Positions 1-7,589 of a stretch of 33,427 bases of DNA are shown piece by piece. The notes under the pieces were generated by a model. The model saw only the letters and a list, made by a program, of their open reading frames with translations, made no database searches and was not told the DNA's origin. The position numbers and the translations under genes were made by a program. The number at the start of each line of letters is the position of its first letter. Position 1 is the stretch's first letter. Origin of the DNA: an uncultured bacterium (GTDB lineage: Bacteria > Bacillota > Clostridia > Lachnospirales > Lachnospiraceae); NCBI GenBank assembly GCA_947574055.1, contig CANPIC010000034.1, positions 1 to 33,427 of the forward strand. Reading direction: 5' to 3'.

Positions 1-42
1 CGTGAGCAGCCGGAGATTTCTGCAGAGAAAAGGGCAAGGAGG

Positions 43-67
43 AGTTCTGCGGAACTAGAAATAGGAG
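43..67 (+). repeat. Degenerate relative of the greA-leader repeat, before deoC
   Basis: CTGCGGAACTA (47-57) followed by TAGGAG (62-67) matches the end of the 28-bp repeat and the adjoining greA ribosome binding site. CGTGAG, also in the repeat, lies at 1-6 here. AGTTC-TGCG-GAACT (43-56) can form a UNCG-type hairpin directly before the deoC ribosome binding site. The window edge hides what lies upstream. Confidence 0.5.
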
Positions 68-76
68 ATTAAAAAT

Positions 77-742
77 ATGAATAAGAATGAAATGCTGAAA
101 CATGTAGATCACACATTGCTGCTGCAGACGGCTACCTGGGATGAGATCAGGCAGATTTGTGACGATGCGATGGCATATGAGACTGCATCGGTATGTATTC
201 CGCCCAGCTATGTCAGACAGGCCAGCGAATATATGGGAGGGAAGACGGCAGTATGTACCGTGATCGGATTCCCCAACGGTTATATGACTACGAAGACAAA
301 AGAGTTTGAAACCCGTGATGCCATTGCAAATGGTGCGGCGGAAATTGATATGGTGATCAATATCGGCTGGCTGAAAGACAAAAAGTATGATTTGATTGAA
401 GAAGAGATCCGCACCCTGAAAGCAGCATGTGGGGATAAGATACTGAAAGTTATTATTGAGACTTGCCTGCTGACAGAAGAAGAGAAGTGTAAGATGTGCG
501 AGATTGTCACGAGTGCAGGAGCTGACTATATCAAGACATCCACCGGGTTTTCGACCGGCGGGGCGACTTTTGCCGACGTTGAACTGTTTGCCGGCCATAT
601 CGGACCGAATGTAAAAATCAAGGCGGCAGGCGGTATCTCTTCGCTGGAAGATGCATACCATTTCCTGGAACTGGGGGCTGATCGTCTGGGTACGAGCCGG
701 ATTATCAAACTTGTAAAAAATGAACAGGCTACCGGTTATTAA
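77..742 (+). CDS. deoC: Deoxyribose-phosphate aldolase
   Basis: Class I aldolase that splits 2-deoxyribose-5-phosphate into glyceraldehyde-3-phosphate and acetaldehyde, the last step of deoxynucleoside breakdown in the cytoplasm. At 221 aa it has the family's usual length. Visible landmarks are the VIGFPNG segment (residues 62-68), Asp91 in EIDMVIN, the Schiff-base lysine Lys153 in [14 protein letters not shown], and the proton-relay lysine Lys182 in IKAAGGI. The ATG has an AGGAG site at 63-67. It opens an operon with cdd, deoB and the purine nucleoside phosphorylase, which supplies its substrate. Its leader holds a sequence shared with the greA leader (see repeats). Confidence 0.97.
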   Translation: MNKNEMLKHVDHTLLLQTATWDEIRQICDDAMAYETASVCIPPSYVRQASEYMGGKTAVCTVIGFPNGYMTTKTKEFETRDAIANGAAEIDMVINIGWLKDKKYDLIEEEIRTLKAACGDKILKVIIETCLLTEEEKCKMCEIVTSAGADYIKTSTGFSTGGATFADVELFAGHIGPNVKIKAAGGISSLEDAYHFLELGADRLGTSRIIKLVKNEQATGY

Positions 743-761
743 GTCCGGGAGGTGTGGAGCG

Positions 762-1181
762 ATGGATCAACAGACAGTGCAAAAAATGATAGATCTGGCG
801 GTGGAACAGATGGCATTTTCTTATACGCCCTATTCGGATTTTCGGGTAGGCGCCGCACTTTTGACAAAGAGCGGCAGATTCTATACGGGCTGTAATATCG
901 AAAACGCGTCTTATACACCGACAAACTGTGCGGAGCGGACCGCATTTTTCAAAGCTGTCAGCGAAGGGGAAAAAGAGTTTTCTGCCATCTGTGTGGTAGG
1001 CGGGAAAAACGGTGTTCTGACAGAGTATGCCTCACCCTGCGGTGTCTGCAGACAGGTGATGATGGAATTTTGTGACCCGGAAACTTTTCAGATTATTCTG
1101 GCCACCGGTAGAGAGCAATATGAGATTTTTACTCTGAAAGAACTCCTTCCGCTGGGATTCGGACCAAAAAATCTGGCATAG
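762..1181 (+). CDS. cdd: Cytidine deaminase
   Basis: Zinc enzyme that deaminates cytidine and deoxycytidine to uridine and deoxyuridine. The 139-aa product has the homotetrameric CDA layout: CAERTA with Cys56 and the proton-shuttle Glu58, and PCGVC with Cys93 and Cys96 as the other zinc ligands. An in-frame ATG at 720 would overlap deoC by 23 bp. I chose the ATG at 762 because GGGAGGTGTGGAGCG precedes it and the protein then begins at the usual point of the family. It is the second gene of the nucleoside salvage operon, 19 bp after deoC. Confidence 0.96.
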   Translation: MDQQTVQKMIDLAVEQMAFSYTPYSDFRVGAALLTKSGRFYTGCNIENASYTPTNCAERTAFFKAVSEGEKEFSAICVVGGKNGVLTEYASPCGVCRQVMMEFCDPETFQIILATGREQYEIFTLKELLPLGFGPKNLA

Positions 1182-1216
1182 AATGACCGAGAAAAACGGA
1201 AACAGAGGTGAGAAAA

Positions 1217-2407
1217 ATGAACGGATATAAACGAATCTTTGTGATCGTACTGGATTCCCTGGGGATCGGCGCCATGCCTGATTCTCCGGAGTTTGGAGAC
1301 AGGGGCGTGGATACGCTGGGGCATATTCTGCAGAAGATGGGGACGTTGGACATTCCCAATCTGAGAAAGCTGGGCCTTTTAAATCTCCATACGGCAGGAC
1401 AGATGGAAGGTGTGGAGAGGCCGCTGGGGCGTTATATGCGATTGGGAGAGCTGAGCAGGGGCAAGGATACCATGACAGGGCACTGGGAGATGATGGGTAT
1501 CAGGACCATGAAGCCATTTCAGACATTTACGGATACGGGCTTTCCACCGGAACTGATTGCAGAACTGGAAAAGCAGTGCGGCAGGCGGGTGATCGGCAAT
1601 AAAAGTGCCAGCGGTACGGAGATCATAGAAGAACTGGGAGAAGAAGAGATCAGTACAGGCGCTATGATCGTGTATACTTCCGCGGATTCTGTTCTGCAGA
1701 TCTGTGGCAATGAGGAGACTTTTGGTCTGGAAAACCTGTATCGCTGTTGCGAGATTGCCAGAGAGATTACCATGAAAGATGAGTGGAGAGTCGGCAGGGT
1801 GATAGCAAGGCCGTATACGGGTATGAAAAAGGGAGAGTTCAAACGTACCAGCAACCGGCACGACTATGCACTGAAACCGACCGGTCCCACAGTGCTCAAT
1901 GCACTGAAAGATGCGGGATTTGATGTGATCGGCGTAGGAAAGATCCATGATATTTTCTGCGGGGAAGGTATTACAAAAACGTATCATTCAGACAGTTCGG
2001 TGCATGGAATGGAGCAGACTGTCTCTATCTGCAAAGAAGAGTTCCACGGCCTTTGCTTTGTCAATCTGGTGGATTTTGATGCCCTGTGGGGACACCGCAG
2101 GGATGTGGAAGGCTATGCAAGAGAGATCGAAAAGTTTGACCGTGGTCTGGGAGAATTACTGGACGTACTGCAAAGCGATGATCTGCTGATTCTGACGGCC
2201 GATCATGGAAATGATCCGACTTACAGTGGTACGGACCATACAAGGGAATATGCGCCTTTTGTGGCTTATGGAAAGAAGATGGGGCCGGGCGGCGCGCTGA
2301 AAGAACGTGATACATTTGCGGTGATCGGCGCATCCATAGCGGAGAATTTCGGCGTTTCCATGCCGCAGGGCACGATAGGCAGTTCGGTATTGCAAGAATT
2401 GTTATAA
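1217..2407 (+). CDS. deoB: Phosphopentomutase
   Basis: Alkaline-phosphatase superfamily mutase that interconverts ribose-1-phosphate or deoxyribose-1-phosphate with the 5-phosphates, linking the phosphorylase downstream to DeoC. The 396-aa length is normal. Motifs include the N-terminal metal site [13 protein letters not shown], the [11 protein letters not shown] segment with the phosphorylatable Thr, and the C-terminal metal site TADHGNDPT followed by GTDHTREY. An in-frame GTG at 1208 lies inside the ribosome binding site. The ATG at 1217 has AGAGGTG 6 bp upstream and is the better start. Confidence 0.96.
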   Translation: MNGYKRIFVIVLDSLGIGAMPDSPEFGDRGVDTLGHILQKMGTLDIPNLRKLGLLNLHTAGQMEGVERPLGRYMRLGELSRGKDTMTGHWEMMGIRTMKPFQTFTDTGFPPELIAELEKQCGRRVIGNKSASGTEIIEELGEEEISTGAMIVYTSADSVLQICGNEETFGLENLYRCCEIAREITMKDEWRVGRVIARPYTGMKKGEFKRTSNRHDYALKPTGPTVLNALKDAGFDVIGVGKIHDIFCGEGITKTYHSDSSVHGMEQTVSICKEEFHGLCFVNLVDFDALWGHRRDVEGYAREIEKFDRGLGELLDVLQSDDLLILTADHGNDPTYSGTDHTREYAPFVAYGKKMGPGGALKERDTFAVIGASIAENFGVSMPQGTIGSSVLQELL

Positions 2408-2474
2408 CATGGCGGGAAAGCGGCGGTGAGGGAGACAAGGCTGCCGCAGCCGGACGCAAAGAGGAGAATGATTA

Positions 2475-3104
2475 TTGAAGAAAGTAAAGATACGTGAAAT
2501 GCTTCTGGCAGTGGCCGGGATTATGCTGGTAGGAACAGGGGTGGCCTTCAATGCGGCGTCAGCGCTGGGGAATGATCCGGTTGGCATTGTCTATGACGGG
2601 ATCAGAAATGCGGCATCCCTTTCCCAGCAACAGCTTGGCATGGCATCCAATCTGGTCAACCTTGTTTTGCTGGCCGGCATATTTTTTACAGGAAGACGTT
2701 ATGTCAATGTGGGGACCTTTATTTATATCATTCCCTACGGCCTGTTCGTGGATATGGGCGGTAAACTGCATCAGATTCTCTTTCCGGTCCGGACCCTGCC
2801 GGCACAGATAACAGGGGCGGCGGCGGGCTGTCTGCTTCTTTATACAGGTGTTGCCATGTATATCACGGCTGATATCGGCCTGGATCCCTTTACCGGAGTG
2901 GTGATGGTGATCCGGGACAGGGTGCGCAGAGAGTACCGGGTGGTAAAGGTATTATTTGATCTGGGATGTATCGTGCTGGGGACTGTCCTGGGCGGTAAAC
3001 TGGGTGTGATCACAGTGATCACAGCGCTGACCGCAGGTCCTGTCATTCAGTATTTTTCGGATCTGATGAAACGACAAATCAAACATACGAAAAAGCCGCA
3101 ATGA
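2475..3104 (+). CDS. YczE/YitT-like integral membrane protein
   Basis: A 209-aa hydrophobic protein with about five predicted membrane segments, starting near residues 8-30, 55-75, 80-100, 112-135 and 155-185. It resembles the uncharacterised YczE/YyaS/YitT family. The repeated motif ALGNDPVGIVYDGI and IGLDPFTGVVMVI suggests an internal duplication. The only well-placed start is TTG at 2475, 8 bp after GAGGAG; the nearby ATG at 2468 is out of frame and stops quickly. It sits inside the nucleoside operon between deoB and the phosphorylase, so nucleoside or base transport is a reasonable guess, but no residue shows a substrate. Confidence 0.82.
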   Translation: MKKVKIREMLLAVAGIMLVGTGVAFNAASALGNDPVGIVYDGIRNAASLSQQQLGMASNLVNLVLLAGIFFTGRRYVNVGTFIYIIPYGLFVDMGGKLHQILFPVRTLPAQITGAAAGCLLLYTGVAMYITADIGLDPFTGVVMVIRDRVRREYRVVKVLFDLGCIVLGTVLGGKLGVITVITALTAGPVIQYFSDLMKRQIKHTKKPQ

Positions 3105-3138
3105 TTGGTCAGAGCTTAGGTGAATAAGGAGAAGGAAC

Positions 3139-3960
3139 ATGAGTGAAGTGTATGATAAATTAAAAATATGTCTGGAAAGTATCAGGGAGAAGACGGATTT
3201 TCAGCCTGAGACAGCGTTGATCCTGGGCTCCGGCCTGGGTGACTATGCAGAGGAAATTGATGTGGTGGATACGGTTGCCTATACGGAGATCAAAGGATTT
3301 CCTACCTCTACAGTGGCAGGACACAAGGGAAGGTTTGTGTTCGGACATATAGGAAAAGTCCCGGTAGTCATTATGCAGGGCCGGGTACATTATTACGAGG
3401 GCTATCCGATGTCTGACGTAGTCCTTCCCACACGGCTGATGGGACTTATGGGAGCCAAGAAGCTGATCCTTACCAATGCGGCCGGTGGTGTGAATTATGA
3501 TTTCAGGCCGGGAGACTTCATGCTGATCACGGACCATATCGCAACCGGAGTCCCCAATCCTCTGATTGGTGCCAATTTGGATGAACTGGGCGTGAGATTT
3601 CCTGATATGAGTGAGGTCTACAGCCTGCGGCTGCGTGAGATCATCAAAGCCCAGGCACAAAAACTGGGCATTACCTTGCAGGAAGGGGTGTATGTGCAGC
3701 TGACAGGGCCTGCCTACGAGACGCCTGCCGAGATCCGGATGTGCAGAGCCTGGGGCGGAGATGCCGTGGGTATGAGTACGGCCTGTGAAGCCATGGCTGC
3801 GCGCCATATGGGAATGGAGGTGTGCGGTATCTCCTGTATTACCAATCTGGCGGCAGGCATGGCCAGCCAGCCCCTTGATCACAAAGAAGTACAGGAGACG
3901 GCTGACCGTGTGGCAGTGCAATTTAAAACGCTGATCAGCGGGATCGTGGATCAGCTGTAA
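3139..3960 (+). CDS. punA: Purine nucleoside phosphorylase, trimeric PNP-I type
   Basis: Phosphorolyses inosine, guanosine and their deoxy forms to the base plus (deoxy)ribose-1-phosphate, the substrate of DeoB. The 273-aa length fits the low-molecular-mass trimeric class. Signatures are ILGSGLGDYAE (phosphate-binding loop), VAGHKGRFVFG, QGRVHYYEGY, TNAAGGVN, GPAYETPAEI with the base-binding Glu, GMSTACEA, and SCITNLAAG with the purine-binding Asn. GGAGAAGGAAC precedes the ATG. It closes the salvage operon. No terminator is visible in the 88 bp before the lipid genes, so read-through is possible. Confidence 0.95.
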   Translation: MSEVYDKLKICLESIREKTDFQPETALILGSGLGDYAEEIDVVDTVAYTEIKGFPTSTVAGHKGRFVFGHIGKVPVVIMQGRVHYYEGYPMSDVVLPTRLMGLMGAKKLILTNAAGGVNYDFRPGDFMLITDHIATGVPNPLIGANLDELGVRFPDMSEVYSLRLREIIKAQAQKLGITLQEGVYVQLTGPAYETPAEIRMCRAWGGDAVGMSTACEAMAARHMGMEVCGISCITNLAAGMASQPLDHKEVQETADRVAVQFKTLISGIVDQL

Positions 3961-4048
3961 GGTAACCGGGGGTATGGCAGACATAAGCTGCAGTGCCCCT
4001 GCATGCAACAAGACAGGAAAAATCGCAGACTGCTGATGAAATCGGATC

Positions 4049-4405
4049 ATGATGAAAAATAAAACATTTACAGCGAGTATCATTTGTGCGGCAAAAGGGC
4101 TGGCATACGCGATAAGAACGGAAAAGAACTATAAGTATTATTGTCTGATCCTCTTTCTGTCCATCATTGCCAATATTGCGTCAGGGGTTTCCGTGTCTGG
4201 CTATCTCTGCCAGATTATCACGGCGGCGGGCGTCTTTTCTGCGGAATGTCTGAATACGGGCATAGAACATATTATGGACATGCAGAGCAGAGAGATCAGG
4301 ACAGAGATCAGGATTATCAAAGATCTGGCAGCGGCCGGTGTATTGTGTTGGGGGATTGCGTTTTTTGCCTGTGAGATCATAATGATAGGGAAAGCAATCG
4401 GATAA
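4049..4405 (+). CDS. dgkA: DgkA-family diacylglycerol/undecaprenol kinase
   Basis: Small integral-membrane kinase of the DgkA family. In Gram-positives this family mostly phosphorylates undecaprenol, and in some bacteria diacylglycerol. Of 118 aa, the family core is clear: AECLNTGIEHIMD (residues 65-77) matches the E-x3-N-T-x-I-E-x3-D active-site helix, and KDLAAAGVL (91-99) matches the second conserved helix. Three membrane helices are predicted. Two ATGs in tandem (4049, 4052) are possible starts and the ribosome binding site is weak. It is the first gene of the lipid cluster, so its substrate could be a lipid made or recycled there. Confidence 0.9.
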   Translation: MMKNKTFTASIICAAKGLAYAIRTEKNYKYYCLILFLSIIANIASGVSVSGYLCQIITAAGVFSAECLNTGIEHIMDMQSREIRTEIRIIKDLAAAGVLCWGIAFFACEIIMIGKAIG

Positions 4406-4426
4406 CCGGCGGCGGAATGGAACAGT

Positions 4427-5011
4427 ATGAAAACCATCTGCAGTATGTACATAACGATGTTGCCGCTTATTTTGGGCGGTGTAGCCAATATGGTATTTAC
4501 CAAAACCTCTTTTTACAGGGCACACCGATATCCTATAGACCGGTACCGGGTCTTTAGAGATGGCAAACGGGTACTGGGTGACCACAAGACAGTAAGCGGA
4601 TTTTGCTCGATGATTGTCTTTGTCGTCTTTTTTCAGATGCTGTGGGGGCTGGCCTGCCGGACCTGGGGGCTGGAGGCATATAATGAATGGTACACACGCT
4701 GTCACAACGGATTGTGGACGAATGTGTGCAGCGGATTTTTGACCGGTCTGGTCTATATGTTGTGCGAGTTGCCTAACAGCTTTCTCAAAAGAAGACTGGG
4801 GATAGCGGAAGGGAAGACCGGCAGGGGATGGACGGGCGGGATTTTTTTTGTCATAGACCAGATAGATTCTCTGGTGGGGGTATTCTGGATTCTGGCAGTC
4901 TGCGCCCGCCTTTCTTTTGGCAGATATCTCGCTTATCTGTTCCTGGGTGCAGTGACACATATCGTTGTCAATATGATTCTGCACAGATTAAAAATAAGGA
5001 AAAATATATAA
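4427..5011 (+). CDS. CDP-archaeol synthase (CarS)-like cytidylyltransferase
   Basis: 194-aa polytopic membrane protein resembling the CarS/DUF46 family, which in archaea transfers CMP from CTP to unsaturated archaetidic acid. Conserved blocks are PID (36-38), DGKRVLGDHKT (45-55) followed by GF, LPNSFLKRRLG (115-125) and DQIDS (144-148); these match the CdsA/CarS nucleotide and metal site. It starts 21 bp after dgkA. The next genes are a CDP-alcohol phosphotransferase and a decarboxylase, so it probably supplies their CDP-lipid. Whether that lipid is diacylglycerol or an isoprenoid or ether lipid cannot be read from the sequence. Confidence 0.82.
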   Translation: MKTICSMYITMLPLILGGVANMVFTKTSFYRAHRYPIDRYRVFRDGKRVLGDHKTVSGFCSMIVFVVFFQMLWGLACRTWGLEAYNEWYTRCHNGLWTNVCSGFLTGLVYMLCELPNSFLKRRLGIAEGKTGRGWTGGIFFVIDQIDSLVGVFWILAVCARLSFGRYLAYLFLGAVTHIVVNMILHRLKIRKNI

Positions 5012-5059
5012 AAGTTAACGACTTGCTGTTTGTCTGCACTTTTATGACAGGAAACAAAA

Positions 5060-5740
5060 ATGGGAAAGAAGCGGCTATTGATTGGATGTTACCATAAATC
5101 GGTGATTCTGACATATGTGGGAGTGGGAGCAGCGCTGTGCGGCATCTTTTATCTGCTGCAGGGCGGGGAGGAGAGGCATATCAGGGCAGGACTTTTGTGC
5201 CTGATCACAGGTGGTCTGTGTGATCTGTTTGACGGGCCGGTGGCCAGAAGGTGTCAACGGACACAAACAGAGGAGGCATACGGCGTACAGATAGATTCGC
5301 TGGCGGATGTAACGGTATCTTTGCTCCTGCCGGTGCTGTTGCTGTTTCGTATGGGACAGAATATAAATGCGATAATCATTGTGGCAACGGCGATTCTCTA
5401 TACGCTGGCGGGTATCACGCGTCTGGCATGGTTTTCTGTCCTGACTGCGAAACAGGACGAAGGCAGGATTACCTGTTATCAAGGCCTGCCGGTCACTTAC
5501 ATGGCACTGATACTGCCCCTGTACCGGGTCATAGGGCAGGCGATGGCAAAAGGTGCGGCGATGGCTGGCGCAGATGGGGGAATGCTACTGCGCGGCGGTG
5601 ATATTATGGTGGTGGTATTATATCTTGTCGTCGCGTTTTTGTTTGTGTTACATGTGGATATTAAGAAACCGGTCGGTATCTGGTATCTGATATTTCCCAT
5701 ATTGGCAGTGATAGTCTCGGTACTGGTCTGCATATTATGA
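5060..5740 (+). CDS. pssA: CDP-alcohol phosphatidyltransferase, PssA-like (phosphatidylserine or archaetidylserine synthase)
   Basis: 226-aa membrane enzyme with the full CDP-alcohol phosphotransferase signature: Asp55, Asp58-Gly59, Ala62-Arg63, then Gly75, Asp79 and Asp83 (D-x2-DG-x2-AR-x11-G-x3-D-x3-D; the gap before Gly is slightly longer than the common eight). These Asp residues bind two metals and the CDP-lipid. Six membrane segments are predicted. The decarboxylase next door, overlapping by 4 bp (ATGA), makes serine the likely acceptor. The substrate lipid depends on the CarS-like neighbour. The ribosome binding site (AGGAAA) is modest. Confidence 0.87.
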   Translation: MGKKRLLIGCYHKSVILTYVGVGAALCGIFYLLQGGEERHIRAGLLCLITGGLCDLFDGPVARRCQRTQTEEAYGVQIDSLADVTVSLLLPVLLLFRMGQNINAIIIVATAILYTLAGITRLAWFSVLTAKQDEGRITCYQGLPVTYMALILPLYRVIGQAMAKGAAMAGADGGMLLRGGDIMVVVLYLVVAFLFVLHVDIKKPVGIWYLIFPILAVIVSVLVCIL

Positions 5741-6600
5741 GAACATATGATCGGAAAAATAAAACTTACATAGAGGAGAAAGAGACACAGGAAACACTGC
5801 TACACTTTTTTTATCATACCGGGCCGGGCAGATTTTTGTTAAAAGCGGTGACGGGCAGCGGTTTTAACAGGCTGCTTGGGTGTTATTATAAAAGCCGCCT
5901 GAGCAGGCATAAAATTGCAAAATTCAGTAAGAAGTTTCTGACAGATACGGAGGAGATCGGGCCTGCGCAGTTTCGGTCGTTCAATGATTTTTTCATAAGG
6001 CGGCAGCGGGTGGAAGCGGATCAGAGGAAATCGTCTTTGCTTGCGCCGGCGACGTCCAGGCTGTCCGTATATGAGGCCGGGAAGTATGCGAGCGTGAGAA
6101 TCAAGCATACGACATATCGGATCAGAGATATCGTGGGCCGGCAAGGCAGAGAACTGGCCGGTGCCTATGAAAATGGACTCTGTCTGGTGTTCAGGCTGGC
6201 AGTGACGGATTATCACAGATATATCTTTATCGACGATGGTGTGATAAAAGATAGCTGGCATATACCGGGCATCCTGCATACGGTGCGGCCAATAGCGGAA
6301 AAGTATCGGGTTTATACGGCAAACAGCAGAACGGTCTCTGTGCTTGCGACGGAACATCTGGGCGAGATCATACAGATAGAAGTCGGGGCGCTGACGATAG
6401 GGGCGATCGTAAATCATCCAAAGCATAAGTTTCGCAGAGGAGAGGAGAAAGGATATTTTGAATATGGCGGCTCTACTGTTGTGCTATTGATAAAACAAGA
6501 TAAAGTGAAGCTGGATGGGGATATTATCGCGCAAAGCAAAAAGGGGGTCGAGGTGCGGGTATCTGCCGGAGAAAAAATAGGGGTGATAACCGGCATGTAA
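5737..6600 (+). CDS. psd: Phosphatidylserine decarboxylase-like protein lacking the usual catalytic Asp
   Basis: 287-aa Psd homologue that should self-cleave to create a pyruvoyl cofactor and decarboxylate phosphatidylserine (or archaetidylserine) to the ethanolamine lipid. Visible features are FRSFNDFFIRR (79-89), the His-containing TDYHRY (157-162), and the cleavage motif GGST (244-247), with Ser246 expected to become the pyruvoyl group. At the position where family members have P-x-D-G, this protein reads LAPATSRL, with Thr in place of Asp. That Asp belongs to the Asp-His-Ser triad needed for self-processing. The start overlaps the stop of the preceding gene (ATGA), indicating translational coupling. 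Confidence 0.9.
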   Translation: MRTYDRKNKTYIEEKETQETLLHFFYHTGPGRFLLKAVTGSGFNRLLGCYYKSRLSRHKIAKFSKKFLTDTEEIGPAQFRSFNDFFIRRQRVEADQRKSSLLAPATSRLSVYEAGKYASVRIKHTTYRIRDIVGRQGRELAGAYENGLCLVFRLAVTDYHRYIFIDDGVIKDSWHIPGILHTVRPIAEKYRVYTANSRTVSVLATEHLGEIIQIEVGALTIGAIVNHPKHKFRRGEEKGYFEYGGSTVVLLIKQDKVKLDGDIIAQSKKGVEVRVSAGEKIGVITGM

Positions 6601-6648
6601 AATCAGAATAAGAAAGGCTTTTGGGAAGCATGGCAAGGAGGGGGAGAG

Positions 6649-7569
6649 ATGCTCAAAAGACTGCATATTTATACGAAAGAGATGTATCCCATACCATCGC
6701 GGCTGTTGCTGGGATATATTGTGGCATTTGAGATTTATTTTATTGTCCTGCTCAATCAAAGCAGGACGGATTTCAGTCTGGGGATACAGGAAGTGATACT
6801 GGGATTTACGGTATTCAGTTTTTTATGCTGGCTGAGAATTGCCGATGATTTCAAAGATTATGAACTGGACTGCAGACTGTTTGCACACCGTCCGCTGCCA
6901 TCCGGCCGGGTTACCAAGCGAGATCTGAAGATTTTTGCCTCTGCACTGATCACAGTGACGCTGTGTCTGAATTTTTTGTTTATGCCGGGGCGGCATTTTG
7001 TTTTCTGCCTGATTCTGTATACCTATGGCTCTTTGATGGCTGTCTGGTTTTTCCAGAAACATAAGATACAAAAATCGCTGCCGCTTGCCCTGCTTACGCA
7101 CAATCCTGTACAGATGATTATGAATCTGTATGTCATCTCTTTTGCCATCATCAAATATGATTTGGAAATCATGAATCTGTACAATGTGCTGGCGGTTTTT
7201 ACGCTGTATTTTCCGGCGCTGATCTGGGAAGTGTCCAGAAAGATACGGGCGCCGGAAGAGGAAACGGAGTATGTGACATACAGTAAGCTGTTTGGCTATC
7301 GGAAAGCCACGGACTTTGTTTTTATCGTGACATGGGTGGATATCGTGACAAATTTCATACTGGTATGGAATCTGAGCAAAATATCAGTACTGCTGCTGGT
7401 GGCAGATGTGACCTGGATGAGTCTTGTATTTCTGGATTTCAGGAAAGATCCCTCGCGTTATAAGATTGTGGACAAAGTGGAGCGATATACTTATATACAG
7501 GAATCTATTATGCTGCTGACGGTGGCTGTCTATCTGCTGAGCATCAGCAGGGGATTTAAGCTGTTGTGA
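6649..7569 (+). CDS. UbiA-superfamily prenyltransferase homologue
   Basis: 306-aa membrane protein with eight or nine predicted helices. The first Asp-rich motif, ADDFKDYELD (65-74), fits the UbiA N/D-D-x2-D-x3-D pattern that binds Mg-prenyl diphosphate, and is followed by RPLPSGRV. In place of the second canonical Asp motif there is EVSRKIRAPEEE (194-205) then TYSKLFG, as in a divergent UbiA subgroup. UbiA enzymes join prenyl chains to aromatic rings, haem, sugars or, in archaea, geranylgeranylglyceryl phosphate. A GGAGGGGG site precedes the ATG. It lies 48 bp after psd. The substrate is unknown; the context favours a lipid. Confidence 0.83.
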   Translation: MLKRLHIYTKEMYPIPSRLLLGYIVAFEIYFIVLLNQSRTDFSLGIQEVILGFTVFSFLCWLRIADDFKDYELDCRLFAHRPLPSGRVTKRDLKIFASALITVTLCLNFLFMPGRHFVFCLILYTYGSLMAVWFFQKHKIQKSLPLALLTHNPVQMIMNLYVISFAIIKYDLEIMNLYNVLAVFTLYFPALIWEVSRKIRAPEEETEYVTYSKLFGYRKATDFVFIVTWVDIVTNFILVWNLSKISVLLLVADVTWMSLVFLDFRKDPSRYKIVDKVERYTYIQESIMLLTVAVYLLSISRGFKLL

Positions 7570-7589
7570 GCCGGCGGAAAGGCGCGGGT

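Noticed and set aside
3160..4083. Long open frame (307 codons) on the - strand opposite the phosphorylase gene
   Set aside because: It is antisense to a clear enzyme gene, has no family resemblance and is explained by the codon bias of the + strand gene.
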